A stretch of 64,000 bases of DNA from Solanum dulcamara (lineage: Eukaryota; Streptophyta; Magnoliopsida; Solanales; Solanaceae), in assembly GCF_947179165.1 (NCBI RefSeq), contig NC_077238.1, positions 83,853,757 to 83,917,756 on the forward strand, given 5' to 3'. The notes beneath the pieces are model-generated. The model was not told the DNA's origin. It did not search any database and was given only the letters and a program-made list of their open reading frames with translations. The position numbers and the translations under genes were made by a program. This document shows positions 39,101 through 51,850 of the stretch, piece after piece; position 1 is the stretch's first letter; the number at the start of each line of letters is the position of its first letter.

Positions 39101-41199
39101 TAGCGCTGTCGGGGCTACTGGAGTCGTTCCCTAGGTTGTTACGGACGCTACTATTGAAGAATCGAAGAAACTTTTACCCGTACCCCCGGCACCTAAAAAA
39201 TTCGCAGGCTAACATACACGAAAAACTAGCAAAATCGCCTAATTCCTATTGCGTCGCCAATAAAATGCTCCTAAACCACTCTAAAGCACCGCCGGGGCTA
39301 TTGGAGTCGTTGTCCAGGTCATTACGGATGCTACTATGGAAGAATCCAAGAAGATTTGACCCGGACCCTCGGCACCTAAAATATCCGTGGGCTAATATAC
39401 ACGAAAAACTGGCAAAATTGCCTAATTCCTATTGCGTCGCTAATAAAATGCTCCTAAACCCCTATACAGTATCGCCGGGGCTATTGGAGTCGTTCCCCAG
39501 GTCGTTTTGGATGCTACTCTGGAAGAATCCAAGAAAATTCGACCGGGACCCCCGGCACCTAAGAAATCTGTGGGCTAACACACACAAAAAACTTGCAAAA
39601 TCGCCTAATCCTATAGCATCGCCAATAAAATGCTCCTGAACCACTCTAAAGCGCCGTCGGGGCTACTAGAGTCGTTCCCCAGGTCGTTACAGACGCTACT
39701 ACAGAAGAATCTAAGAAAATTTGACCCGAACCCCCGGCACCTAAAATATTCGTGGGTTAACACACACGAACAACTGGCAAAATTGCCTAATTTCTATTGC
39801 ATCGCCAATAAAATGCTCCTAAATCCCTCTATAGCGCCGCCGGGGCAACTGGAGTCGTTCCCCAGGTCGTAACGGACGCTACTATAGAAGAATCCAAGAA
39901 ATTTTGACCCGGACCCCTCGCACCTAAAAAATTCGTGGGCTAACACACACTAAAAACTGGAAAAATCGCCTAAATTCTATTGCGTCTCCAATAAAATGCT
40001 CCTAAACCCCTCTATAGCACAGCCGGGGCTATTAGAATCGTTCCCAGGTCGTTACGGACGCTACTATGGAAGAATGGAAGAAAATTCGACCCGTAACCCC
40101 GGCTCCTAAAAAATCTGCGGGCTAACACACACAAAAAACTGGCAAAATCGCCTAATTCCTATTGCGTCGCCAATAAAATGCTCCTAAACCACTCTAAAGC
40201 GCCGCTGGGGCTACTGGAGTCGTTCCCCAGGTCGTTACGGATCTTACTACGGAAGAATCCAAGAAAATTTGATCCGAACCACACACGAAAAACTGGAAAA
40301 ATCGCCTAATTCCTATTGCATTGCCAATAAAATGCTCCTAAACCTATCTATAGCGCCGCCGGGGCTACTGGAGTCTTTCCCCAGGTCGTTACGGACGCTA
40401 CTATGGAAGAATCAAAGAAAATTCGACCCGAACCCCCGGCACCTAAAAAATCCGTGGGCTAGAACACACGAAAAACTAGCAAAATCACCTAATTCATATT
40501 GCGTCGCCAATAAAATGCTCCATAACCCCTCTAAAGAGCCTCCAGGGCTACTGCAGTCGTTTCCTAGGTCGTTACGGATGCTACTATGGAAGAATTAAGG
40601 AAATTTCGACCCGCACCCCCAACACCTAAAAAATCTGTGGGATAACACACACGAAAAACTAGCAAAATCGCCGAATTCCTATTGCGTCGCCAATAAAATG
40701 CTCCTAAACCCCTCTAAAGATCCGCCGGGGCTACTGGAGTCGTTCCCTAGGTTGTTACGGACGCTACTATGGAAGATTCCAAGAAAGTTTGACCCGGACC
40801 CCCGGCACTTAAAATATCTGTGGGCTAACTCACACGAAAAAAGTGGCAAAATTGCCTAATTCCTATTGCGCCGCTAATAAAATGCTCCTAAACCCCTCTA
40901 TAGCGCCGTCGGTGCTACTGAAGTCATTCCCCAGGTCGTTACGGACGCTACAAATGGAAGAATCCAAGAAATTTAGAAATGGCCCTTTGGCACGTAAAAG
41001 ATTCATGGGCTAACACACACGAAAAATTGGCAAAATCGCCTAATTCCTATTGCATCGCCAATAAAATGCTCCTAAACCCCTCTTAAGTGCCGTCGGGGTT
41101 ACTGGAGTCGTTCCCCAGGTCGTTACGGACGCTACTATGGAAGAAATGAAGACAATTCGACCAGCACCCCGGCACCTAAAAAATCCGTGGGCTAGCACA
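36111..41199 (+). repeat. HOR E2, 5089 bp (two monomers longer than E1)
   Basis: Follows E1 mark for mark to about 40.7 kb, then has about 371 extra bases before the next anchor at 41200. The extra part (about 40.7-41.1 kb) holds monomers with GATCCGCCGGGG, GGGCTAACTCACACG and AATTTAGAAATGGCCCTTTG, related to the end of the D blocks and undeleted at the D deletion site. Confidence 0.8.
40178..40331 (+). repeat. Truncated monomer (154 bp), second copy of the 29-bp deletion
   Basis: Same GATCCGAACC/ACACACG junction as at 35457, at offset 4721, inside E2. Confidence 0.9.
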
Positions 41200-41750
41200 C
41201 ATGAAAAACTAGCAAAATCGCCTAATTCCTATTGCGTCGCAAATAAAATGCTTCATAACCCCTCTAAAGCGCTGCCGGGGCTACTGAAGTCGTTCCCCAG
41301 GTCGTTACGGACGATACTATGTAACAATCCAAGAAAATTTGAACCAAACCCCCGGCACCTAAAAATTCTGTGCGTTAACACACACGAAAAACTTACAAAA
41401 TAGCCTAATTTCTATTGTGTCGCCAATAAAATGCTCCTAAACCCCTCTATAGCGCCGTCGGGGCTACTGGAGTCATTCCCCAGGTCGTTACGGACGCTAA
41501 AAATGGAAGAATTTAAGAAATTTAGAAATGGCCCCCCGGCACATAAAAAATTCATGGGGTAACACACACGAAAAACTGGCAAAATCGCCTAAATTCCTAT
41601 TGTGTCTCAAATAAAATGCTCCTAAACCCCTCTTAAGTGCCGTCGGGGTTACTGGAGTCGTTCCCCAAGTCGTTACGGACGCTACTACGGAAGAAATCAA
41701 GACAATTCGACCAGCACCCCCGGCACCTAAAAAATTCGTGGGCTAGCACA
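41200..41750 (+). repeat. HOR E3a, shortened to about 3 monomers
   Basis: Starts at the E anchor and follows the first monomers of E2 (ATGCTTCATAACCCC, then GACGATACTATGTAACAATC and ATTCTGTGCGTTAAC). It meets the D-like GAAATGGCCCCCCGG monomer near 41530 and the CCTCTTAAGTGCCG monomer near 41630, and reaches a new anchor at 41751. Length 551, about 3 x 183. Confidence 0.75.
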
Positions 41751-42891
41751 CATGAAAAACTAGCAAAATCGCCTAATTCCTATTGCGCCGCCAATAAAAT
41801 GCTCCAAAACCTCTCTATAGCGCTGCCGGGGCTACTGGAGTCGTTCCCCAGGTTGTTACGGACGCTACTATTGAAGAATCGAAGAAACATTTACCCGTAC
41901 CCCCGGCACCTAAAAAATTCGCGGGCTAACATACACGAAAAACTAGCAAAATTGCCTAATTCCTATTGCATCGCCAATAAAATGCTCCTAAACAATTCTA
42001 AAGCACCGCCGGGGCTATTGGAGTCGTTGTCCAGGTCGTTACGGATGCTACTATGGAAGAATCCAAGAAGATTTGACCCGGACCCTCGGCACCTAAAATA
42101 TCCGTCGGCTAATACACACGAAAAACTGGCAAAATTGCCTAATTTCTATTGCGTCGCTAATAAAATGCTCCTAAACCCCTATACAGTATCGCCGGGGCTA
42201 TTGGAGTCGTTCCCCAGGTCGTTTTGGATGCTACTATGGAAGAATCCAAGAAAATTTGACCCGGACCCCCGGCACCTAAGAAATCTGTGGGCTAACACAC
42301 ACAAAAAACTTGTAAAATCGCCTCCTATAGCATCGCCAATAAAATGCTCCTGAACCACTCTAAAGCGCCGTCGGGGCTACTAGAGTCATTCCCAGGTCGT
42401 TACAAACGCTACTACCGAAGAATCTAAGAAAATTTGACCCGAACCCCCGGCACCTAAAATATTTGTGGGTTAACACACACGAAAAACTGGGAAAATTGCC
42501 TAATTTCTATTGCATCACCAATAAAATGCTCCTAAATCCCTCTATAGCGCCGCCGGGGCTACTGGAGTCGTTCCCCAGGTCGTTACGGACGCTACTATAG
42601 AAGAATCCAAGAAAATTTGACCCGGACCCCTGGCACCTAAAAAATTCGTGGGCTAACACACACTAAAAACTGGAAAAAATCGCCTAAATCCTATTGCGTC
42701 TCCACTAAAATGCTCCTAAACCCCTCTATAGCACAGCCGGGGCTATTGGAGTCGTTACCAGGTCATTACGGATGCTACAATGGAAGAATGGAAGAAAATT
42801 CGACCCGTAACCCCGGCTCCTAAAAAATATGCGGGCTAACACACACAAAAAACTGGCAAAATTGCCTAATTCCTATTGCGTCGCCAATAAA

Positions 42892-43045
42892 ATGCTCCTA
42901 AACCACTCTAAAGCACCGCCGGGGCTACTGGAGTCGTTCCCCAGGTCGTTACGGATCCTACTACGGAAGAATGCAAGAAAATTTGATCCGAACCACACAC
43001 GAAAAACTGGCAAAATCGCCTAATTCCTATTGCATTGCCAATAAA
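42892..43045 (+). repeat. Truncated monomer (154 bp), third copy of the 29-bp deletion
   Basis: Same junction as at 35457 and 40178, within E3b. Offset from E2 is 2714. Confidence 0.9.
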
Positions 43046-43776
43046 ATGCTCCTAAACCTATCTATAGCGCCGCTGGGGCTACTAGAGTCTTTCCCCAGGT
43101 CGTTACGGACGCTACTATGGAAGAATCAAAGAAAATTCGACCCGAAACCCCGGCACCTAAAAAATCTGTGGGCTAGAACACACGAAAAACTAGCAAAATT
43201 GTCTAATTCGTATTGCGTCGCCAATAAAATGCTCCATAACCCCTCTAAAGAGCCTCCAGGGCTACTGGAGTCGTTCCCTAGGTCGTTACGGACGCTACTA
43301 TGGAAGAATTAAGGAAATTTCGATCCGCACCCCCAACACCTAAAAATTCTGTGGGATAACACATACGAAAAACTGGCAAAATCGACGAATTCCTATTGCG
43401 TCGCCAATAAAATGCTCCTAAACCCCTCTAAAGAGCCGCCAGGGCTACTGAAGTCGTTCCCCAGGTCGTTACGGAAGCTACTATAGAAGAATCCAAGAAA
43501 ATATGACCCGGACCTCCGGCACCTAAAAACTCTGTGGGCTAACACACACGAAAAATTGGCAAAATCGCCTAATTCCTATTGCATCGCCAATAAAATGCTC
43601 CTAAACCCCTCTAAAGCACCGCCGAGGCTACTGGAGTCGTTCCCTAGGTCGTTACGGACGCTACTATGTAAGAATCCAAGAAAATTTGACTCGGACCCCC
43701 GGCACCTAAAAAATCCGTGGCTAACACACACGAAAAACTGGCAAAATCACCTAATTTTTATTGCGTCACCAATAAA

Positions 43777-44090
43777 ATACTCCTAAACCCCTCTAAAGAG
43801 CCGTCAGGGCTACTGGAGTCGTTCCCTAGGTTGTTACGGACGCTACTATGGAAGATTCCAAGAAAGTTTGACCCGGACCCCCGGCACTTAAAATATCTGT
43901 GGGCTAACTCACACGAAAAAGTGGCAAAAATTGCCTAATTCACTGGAGTCATTCCCCAGGTCGTTACGGACGCTACAAATGGAAGAATCCAAGAAATTTA
44001 GAAATGGCCCTTTGGCACGTAAAAAATTCATGGGCTAACACACACGAAAAACTGGCAAAATCGCCTAATTCCTATTGTGTCTCAAATAAA
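43777..44090 (+). repeat. Two-monomer span with a deletion of about 52 bp
   Basis: At 43934-43950 TTGCCTAATT runs into CACTGGAGTC, losing the usual CCTATTGC...GGGGCTA part, including the ATG phase point. Distance between the flanking phase points is 314 instead of 366. The related E2 monomer at 40850-40930 is intact, so the loss is specific to this copy. Confidence 0.85.
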
Positions 44091-44225
44091 ATGCTCCTAA
44101 ACCCCTCTTAAGTGCCGTCGGGGTTACTGGAGTCATTCCCCAGGTCGTTACGGACGCTACTATGGAATAAATCAAGACAATTCGACCAGCACCCCCGACA
44201 CCTAAAAAATCCGTGGGCTAGCACA

Positions 44226-45005
44226 CATGAAAAACTAGCAAAATCGCCTAATTCCTATTGCGTCGCAAATAAAATGCTTCATAGCCCCTCTAAAGCGCTG
44301 CCGGGGCTACTGGAGTCGTTCCCCAGGTCGTTACGGACGATACTATGTAACAATCCAAGAAAATTTGAACCAAACCCCCGGCACCTAAAAATTCTGTGCG
44401 TTAACACACACGAAAAACTTACAAAATTGCCTAATTTCTATTGTGTCGCCAATAAAATGGTCCTAAACCCCTCTATAGCGCCGCCGGGGCTACTAGAGTC
44501 GTTCTCCAGGTCGTTACGGACGCTATTATGGAAGAATCCAATAAAATTCAACCCGGTCCCCTAGCACCTAAAAAATCCGAGGGCTAACACACACGAAAAA
44601 CTGGCAAAATCGCCTAATTCCTATTGTGTCGCCAATAAAATGCTCTAAAACCCCTCTAAAGAGCCGCCAGGACTACTGAAGTCGTTCCCCAGTTAGTTAC
44701 GGACTCTACTATGGAAGAATCCAAGAAAATTCGTCCCGCACCCCCAACACCTAAAAAATCCGTGGACTAACACACACAAAAAACTGGCAGAATCGCCTAA
44801 TTCCTATTGCATCGCCAATAAAATGCTCCTAAACCCCTCTATAGCGCCGCCGGGGCTACTGGAGTCGTTCCCCAGGTCGTTACGGACGCTATTATGGAAG
44901 AATCCAAGAAAATTTGACCCGGACCCCCGGGACCTAAAAAATCTGTGGGCTAACACACACGAAAAAGTGGCAAAATCGCCTAATTCCTATTGTGTCGCCA
45001 ATAAA
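44226..45005 (+). repeat. Transition from E to F repeats
   Basis: Begins with the E anchor and two E-type monomers (ATGCTTCATAGCCCC, GACGATACTATGTAACAATC), then changes to GTCCCGCACCCCCAACACC monomers typical of the F blocks. Continuous satellite throughout. Confidence 0.75.
44823..45005 (+). repeat. Representative near-consensus monomer (exactly 183 bp)
   Basis: This monomer is close to the apparent consensus. In order it holds: ATGCTCCTAAACCCCTCTA; the CpG cluster GCGCCGCCGGGG; CTACTGGAGTCGTTCC; CCAGGTCGTTACGGACGCTA; TGGAAGAATCCAAGAAAA; a block ending CCCGGACCCCCGG; an A-tract CCTAAAAAATC; GTGGGCTAACACACACGAAA; then a tail GGCAAAATCGCCTAATTCC and TATTGYGTCGCCAATAAA. Consensus GC is about 52 percent and there are about 15 CpG sites. 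A-tracts concentrate in the last third. The length, slightly above a nucleosome core plus linker, is common for satellites. It differs from the commonest state by GTGGCAAAA for CTGGCAAAA, TGTGTC for TGCGTC, and CGGGACC for CGGCACC. Confidence 0.9.
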
Positions 45006-48000
45006 ATGCTCCAGAACCACTCTAAAGTGCCGCCAGGGCTACTGGAGTCGTTCCCTAGGTCGTTACAAACACTATAATGGAAGAATCCAAGAAATTTAGA
45101 CACGGCCCCCCGGCACTTAAAAAATCCTTGGGCTAACACACACAAAAATCTGGCAAAATCGCCTAATTCCTATTGCGTCTCAAATAAAATGCTCCTAAAT
45201 CCCTCTAAAGCGCCGCCGGGGCTACTGGAGTCATTACCCAGGTCGTTACAGATGCTACTATGGAAGAAATCAAGAAAATTCAACCCGCACTCGCGACACC
45301 TAAAAAATCCGTTGGCTAACACACACAAAAAACTTGCAAAATCGCCTAATTCTTATTGCGTCGCCAATAAAATGCTCCTAAACCACTCTATAGCGCAGTC
45401 GAGGCTACTGGAGTCGTTCTCCAGGTCGTTACGGACGCTACAAATGGAAGAATCCAAGAAATTTAAAAATGCCCCCCCGGCACGTAAAAAATCCGTGGGC
45501 TAACACACACGAAAAACTGGCAAAATCCCCTAATTCCGATTGCGTAGCCAATAAAATGCTCCTAAACCCCTCTATAGCACCTCCAGGGCTACTGGAGTCA
45601 TTCCCCAGGTCGTTACGGATGCTACTATTGAAGAATCCAAGAAAATTTGACCCGTACCCCCGACATCTAAAATATCTGTGGGCTAACACACACGAAAAAG
45701 AGGCAAAATCGCCTAATTCCTATTGCGCCGCCAATTAAATGCTCCTAAACCCCTCTAAAGCGCCGCCGGGGCTACTGGAGTCGTTCCCCAAGTCGTTACA
45801 GATGCTACTATGGAAGTATACAAGAAAATTCGACTCGGACCCCCGGCACCTAAAAAATCTGTGGGCTAACACACACGAAAAACTGGCAAAATCGCCTAAT
45901 TTCTATTGCGTCGCAAATAAAATGCTCCTAAACCACTCTATTGCACCACTGGGGCTACTGGAGTCATTCCCCAAGTCGTTACGGATGCTACTATAGAGGA
46001 AATCATTAAAATTCGACCCAAACCCCTCTATAGCGCCGCCGGGGCTACTAGAGTCGTTCTCCAGGTCGTTACGGACGCTATTATGGAAGAATCCAAGAAA
46101 ATTCAACCCGGTCCCCTAGCACCTAAAAAATCCGAGGGTTAACACACACGAAAAACTGGCAAAATCACCTAATTCCTCTTGCGTTGCCAATAAAATTCTC
46201 CTGAACCACTCTAAAGCGCCGCCAGGGCTACTGGAGTCGTTCCCCAGGTCGTTACGGATGCTACTATAGAATAATCCAAAAATATTTGACCCGGACCCCC
46301 ATCACCTAAAATATCCGTGGACTAACACACACGAAAAACTGGCAAAATTGCCTAATTCCTATTGCATCGCCAATAAAATGTTCCTAAACCCCTCTATAGC
46401 ACCTTTGGGGCTACTGGAGTTATTCCCCAGGTCGTTACGGATGCTACTATAGAATAATCCAAAAATATTTGACCCGGACCCCCATCACCTAAAATATCCG
46501 TGGGCTAACACACACAAAAAAGTGGCAAAATTGCTTAATTTCTATTGCGCCGCCAATAAAATGCTCCTAAACCCCTCTAAAGCACCGCCGGGACTACTGG
46601 AGTTGTTTCCCAGATCGTTACGGACGCTACTATGGAAGATATCAAGACAATTCGACCCGCACCCCCGGCACCTAAAAAATCTGTGGGCTAGCACACACGA
46701 AAAACTTGCAAAATCGCCTAATTCCTATTGCGTCGCAAATAAAATGCTTCATAACCCCTCTAGAGTGCCGCCGGAGCTACAGGAGTCATTCCCTATGTCA
46801 TTACGGATGCTACTATTGAAGAATCCAAGAAGATTCGACCCGGACCCCAGCACCTAAACAATCTGTGGGCTAACACACACGAAAATCTGGCAAAATCACC
46901 TAATTCCTATTGCGTCGCCAATAAAATCCTCTAGAACCCCTCTAAAGATCCGCCAGGGCTACTGGAGTCGTTCCCCAGTTCATTATGTACGCTACTATGG
47001 AAGAATCCAAGAAATTTCGTCCCGCACCCCCAACACCTAAAAAATCCGTGGACTAACACACACGAAAAACTAGCAAAATCGCCTAATTCTTATTGCATCG
47101 CCAATAAAATGCCCCTGAACCCCTCTAAAGCGCCGCCAGGGCTACTAGAGTCGTTCCCCAGGTCGTTACGGACGCTATTATGGAAGAATCCAAGAAAATT
47201 CGACCTGGACCCCCAGCACCTAAAAAATCTGTGGGCTAACACACACGAAAATCTAGCAAAATCGCCTAATTCCTATTGCGTCGCCAATAAAATGCTCCAG
47301 AACCCCTCTAAAGAGCCGCCAGGGCTACTGGAGTCGTTCCCCAGTTCGTTACGGACGCTACTATGGAAGAATTCAAGAAAATTCATCCCGCACCCCCAAC
47401 ACCTAAAAATTCCATGGACTAACATACACGAAAAACTGGCAGAATCGCCTAATTCCTATTGCAGGGCCAATAAAATGCTCCTAAACCCTTCTATAGCGCC
47501 GCCGGGGCTACTAGAGTCGTTCCCCAGGTCGTTACGGACGCTATTATGGAAGAATTCAAGAAAATGTGACCCGGACCCCCGGGACCTAAAAAATCCGTGG
47601 GCTAACACACACGAAAAAGTGGCAAAATCGCCTAATTCCTATTGTGTCGCCAATAAAATGCTCCAGAACCACTCTAAAGCGCCGCCAGGGCTACTGGAGT
47701 CGTTCCCTAGGTCGTTACGAACACTATAATGGAAGAATCCAAGAACATTTGACCCGAACCCCCGACACCTAAAAAATCTGTGGGCTAACACACACGAAAA
47801 ACTTGCAAAATCGCCTAATTCCTATTGCGTCGCCAATAAAATGCTCCTGAACCCCTCTAGAGTGCTGCCGGAGCTACTGGAGTCGTTCCCTATGTCATTA
47901 CGGATGCTACTATTGAAAAATCCAAGAAAAGTCGACCCGGACCCCCGGCACCTAAAAAATCTGTGGGCTAACACACACGAAAATCTGGCAAAATCGCATA

Positions 48001-48387
48001 ATTCCTATTGCGTCGCCAATAAAATGCTCCAGAACCCCTCTAAAGCACCGCCGGGGCTACTAGAGTCGTTCCCCAGGTCATTACGGACGCAACTATGGAA
48101 GAATCTAAGAAATTTGACCCGAACCCCCGGCACCTAAAAATTTGTGGGCTAACACACGAAAAACTAGCAAAATTGCCTAATTCCTATTGCGTCGCCAATA
48201 AAATGCTCCTAAACCCCTCTATAGCGCCGCCGGGGCTACTGGAGTCGTTCCCCAGGTCGTTACGGACGCTATTATGGAAGAATCCAAGAAAATATGACCC
48301 GGACCCCCCGGTACCTAAAAAATCCGTGGGCTAACACACACGAAAAAGTGGCAAAATCGCCTAATTCCTATTGTGTCGCCAATAAAA
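45006..48387 (+). repeat. HOR F1, 3382 bp (about 18.5 monomers)
   Basis: Anchored on the monomer start ATGCTCCAGAACCACTC followed by ACACTATAATGGAAG, at 45006 and 48388. Shared marks with F2: AAAAATGCCCCCCCGG (45469/48844), CCAATTAAATGCTCC (45739/49113), AATAATCCAAAAATATTTG, AGAGTGCCGCCGGAGCTAC and CTCATGTC-like CCCTATGTCATTACGG. The offset is 3374-3383 on the left and 3464-3466 from 46.5 kb on. Confidence 0.85.
45922..46194 (+). repeat. Two-monomer span with a deletion of about 93 bp
   Basis: At 46015-46025 ATTCGACCCA runs into AACCCCTCTATAGCGCC, removing the second half of one monomer and the start of the next. Phase-point distance is 273 instead of 366. F2 has the intact arrangement (GACCCAAACCGCCGGCACC at 49207), which fits the jump in F1/F2 offset from about 3374 to 3466. 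CCCAAACC in the intact copy gives a short match for the junction. Confidence 0.85.
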
Positions 48388-51300
48388 TGCTCCAGAACCA
48401 CTCTAAAGCGCCGCCAGGGCTACTGGAGTCGTTCCCTAGGTCGTTACAAACACTATAATGGAAGAATCGAAGAAATTTAGACACGGCCCCCCGGCACTTA
48501 AAAAATCCTTGGGCTAACACACACAAAAATCTGGCAAAATCGCCTAATTCCTATTGCGTCTCAAATAAAATGCTCCTAAATCCCTTTAAAGCACCGCCGG
48601 GGCTACTGGAGTCATTATCCAGGTCGTTATAGATATGGAAGAAATCAAGAAAATTCAACCCGCACCCGCGGCACCTAAAAAATCCGTTGGCTAACACACA
48701 CAAAAAACTTGCAAAATCGCCTAATTCTTATTGTGTCGCCAATAAAATGCTCCTAAACCACTCTATAGCGTCGTCGAGGCTACTGGAGTCGTTCTCCAGG
48801 TCGTTACGGACGCTACAAATGGGATAATCCAAGAAATTTAAAAATGGCCCCCCGGCACGTAAAAAATCCGTGGGCTAACACACACGAAAAACTGGCAAAA
48901 TCCCCTAATTCCGATTGCGTAGCCAATAAAATTCTCCTAAACCCCTCTATAGCACCTCCGGGGCTACTGGAGTCATTACCCAGGTCGTTACGGACGCTAC
49001 TATTGAAGAATCCAAGAAAATTTGACCCGGACCCCCGACATCTAAAATATCTGTGGGCTAACACACACGAAAAAGTGGCAAAATCGCCTAATTCCTATTG
49101 CGCCACAATTAAATGCTCCTAAACCCCTCTAAAGCACCGCCGGGGCTACTGGAGTCGTTCTCCAGGTCGTTACAGATGCTACTATGGAAGAATCCAAGAA
49201 GATTCGACCCAAACCGCCGGCACCTAAAAAATCTGTGGGTTAACACACACGAAAAACTGGCAAAATCACCTAATTTCTATTGCGTCGCCAATAAAATTCT
49301 CCTGAACAACTCTAAAGCGCCGCCAGGGCTACTGGAGTCGTTCCCTAGGTCGTTACGAACACTATAATGGAAGAATCCAAGAACATTTGACTCGAACCCC
49401 TGGCACCTAAAAAATCTGTGGGCTAACACACACGAAAAACTTGCAAAATCGCCTAATTCCTATTGCGTCGCCAATAAAATGCTCCTGAACCCCTCTAGAG
49501 TGCCGCCGGAGCTGCTGGAGTTGTTCCCTATGTCATTACGGATGCTACTATTGAAGAATCCAAGAAAATTCGACCCGGACCCCCAGCACCTAAAAAATCT
49601 ATGGGCTAACACACACGAAAATCTGGAAAATCGCCTAATTCCTATTGCGCCGCCAATAAAATTCTCTAGAACCCCTCTAAAGAGACGTCAGGGCTACTAG
49701 AGTCGTTCCCCAGTTTGTTACGGATGCTACTATGGAAGAATCCATGAAATTTTGTCCCGCACCCCCAACACCTAAAAAATCCGTGGACTAACACACACGA
49801 AAAACTGGCAAAATTGCCTAATTCCTATTGCATCGCCAATAAAATGTTCCTAAACCCCTCTATAGCACCTTTGGGGCTACTGGAGTTATTCCTCAGGTCG
49901 TTACGGATGCTACTATAGAATAATCCAAAAATATTTGACCCGGACCCCCATCACCTAAAATATCCTTGGGCTAACACACACGAAAAAGTGGCAAAATTGC
50001 TTAATTTCTATTGCTCCGCCAATAAAATGCTCCTAAACCCCTCTAAAGCACCGCTGGGACTACTGGAGTTGTTTCCCAGATCGTTACGGACGCTACTATG
50101 GAAGAAATCAAGACAATTCAACCCGCACCCCCGGCACCTAAAAAATCTGTGGGCTAGCACACACGAAAAACTACAAAATCGCCTAATAACTATTTTGTCG
50201 CAAATAAAATGCTTCATAACCCCTCTAGAGTGCCGCCGGAGCTACAGGAGTCGTTCCCTATGTCATTACGGATGCTACTATTGAAGAATCCAAGAAGATT
50301 CGACCCGGACCCCAGCACCTAAAAAATCTGTGGGCTAACACACACGAAAATTTGGCAAAATCACCTAATTCCTATTGCGTCGCCAATAAAATGCTCTAGA
50401 ACCCCTCTAAAGATCAGCCAGGGCTACTGGAGTCGTTCCCCAGTTCGTTACGTACGCTACTATGGAAGAATCCAAGAAATTTCGTCCCGCACCCCCAACA
50501 CCTAAAAAATCCGTGGACTAACACACACGAAAAACTAGCAAAATCGCCTAATTCTTATTGCATCGCCAATAAAATGCCCCTGAACCCCTCTAAAGCGCCG
50601 CCAGGGCTACTAGAGTCGTTCCCCAGGTCGTTACGGACGCTATTATGGAAGAATCCAAGAAAATTCGACCTGGACCCCCAGCACCTAAAAATCTGTGGGC
50701 TAACACACACGAAAATCTAGCAAAATCGCCTAATTCCTATTGCGTCGCCAATAAAATGCTCCAGAACCCCTCTAAAGAGCCGCCAGGGCTACTGGAGTCG
50801 TTCCCCAGTTCGTTACGGATGCTACTATGGAAGAATCCAAGAAAATTCTTCCCGCACCCCCAACACCTAAAAATTCCATGGACTAACATACACGAAAAAC
50901 TGGCAGAATCGCCTAATTCCTATTGCATCGCCAATAAAATGCTCCTAAACCCCTCTATAGAGCCGCCGGGGCTACTGGAGTCGTTCCCCAGGTCGTTACG
51001 GACGCTATTATGGAAGAATTCAAGAAAATTTGACACGGACCCCCGGGACCTAAAAAATCCGTGGGCTAACACACACGAAAAAGTGGCAAAATCGCCTAAT
51101 TCCTATTGTGTCGCCAATAAAATGCTCCAGAACCACTCTAAAGCGCCGCCAGGGCTACTGGAGTCATTCCCTAGGTCGTTACGAACACTATAATGGAAGA
51201 ATCCAAGAACATTTGACCCGAACCCCCGACACCTAAAAAATCTGTGGGCTAACACACACGAAAAACTTGCAAAATCGCCTAATTCCTATTGCGTCGCCAA

Positions 51301-51850
51301 TAAAATGCTCCTGAACCCCTCTAGAGTGCCGCCGGAGCTACTGGAGTCGTTCCCTATGTCATTACGGATGCTACTATTGAAGAATCCAAGAAAAGTCGAC
51401 CCGGACCCCCGGCACCTAAAAAATCTGTGGGCTAACACACACGAAAATCTGGCAAAATTGCCTAATTCCTATTGCGTCGCCAATAAAATTCTCCAGAACC
51501 CCTCTAAAGCACCGCCGGGGCTATTGGAGTCGTTCCCCAGGTCATTACGGACGCAACTATGGAAGAATCCAAGAAAATTTGACCCGAACCCCCGGCACCT
51601 AAAAAATTTGTGGGCTAACACACGAAAAACTAGCAAAATTGCCTAATTCCTATTGCGTCACCAATAAAATGCTCCTAAACCCCTCTATAGCGCCGCCTGG
51701 GCTACTGGAGTCGTTCCCCAGGTCGTTACGACACGCTATTATGGAAGAATCCAAGAAAATTCGACCCGCACCCCCAACACCTAAAAAATCCGTGGACTAA
51801 CACACACGAAAAACTGGCAAAATCGCCAAATTTCTATTGCATCGCCAATA
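48388..51850 (+). repeat. HOR F2, about 3.46 kb (about 19 monomers)
   Basis: Second copy of F. Clear equivalents are 46522/49988, 47109/50573, 47658/51122 and 47841/51305, all at offset 3464-3466. It contains a six-base loss at 48621-48640 (TTATAGATATGGAAG) not seen in F1 at 45250. Two copies of the GAGTGCCGCCGGAGC monomer lie in each F unit. Confidence 0.85.

Larger units (their letters stand above)
41751..44225 (+). repeat. HOR E3b, 2475 bp, internally deleted derivative of E
   Basis: After the anchor the sequence passes within about 30 bases into the TTGCGCCGCCAATAAAATGC / CCAAAACCTCTC monomer, which lies about 2.9 kb into E2 (39060). It then follows E2 through the ATACAGTATCG monomer, the AGAAATCTGTGGG monomer and the 29-bp deletion monomer. 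The equivalent of about 36.1-39.05 kb is missing. Confidence 0.8.

Noticed and set aside
43934..43950. Assembly join at the 52-bp deletion
   Set aside because: Possible, but similar deletions exist elsewhere in multiple inherited copies, so a biological deletion is the simpler reading without read data.
44823..45005. CENP-B box in the TTCGACCCGGACCCCCGG region
   Set aside because: It starts with TTCG and has nearby CCCGG, but the A and CGGG positions of the TTCGNNNNANNCGGG core do not fit on either strand.
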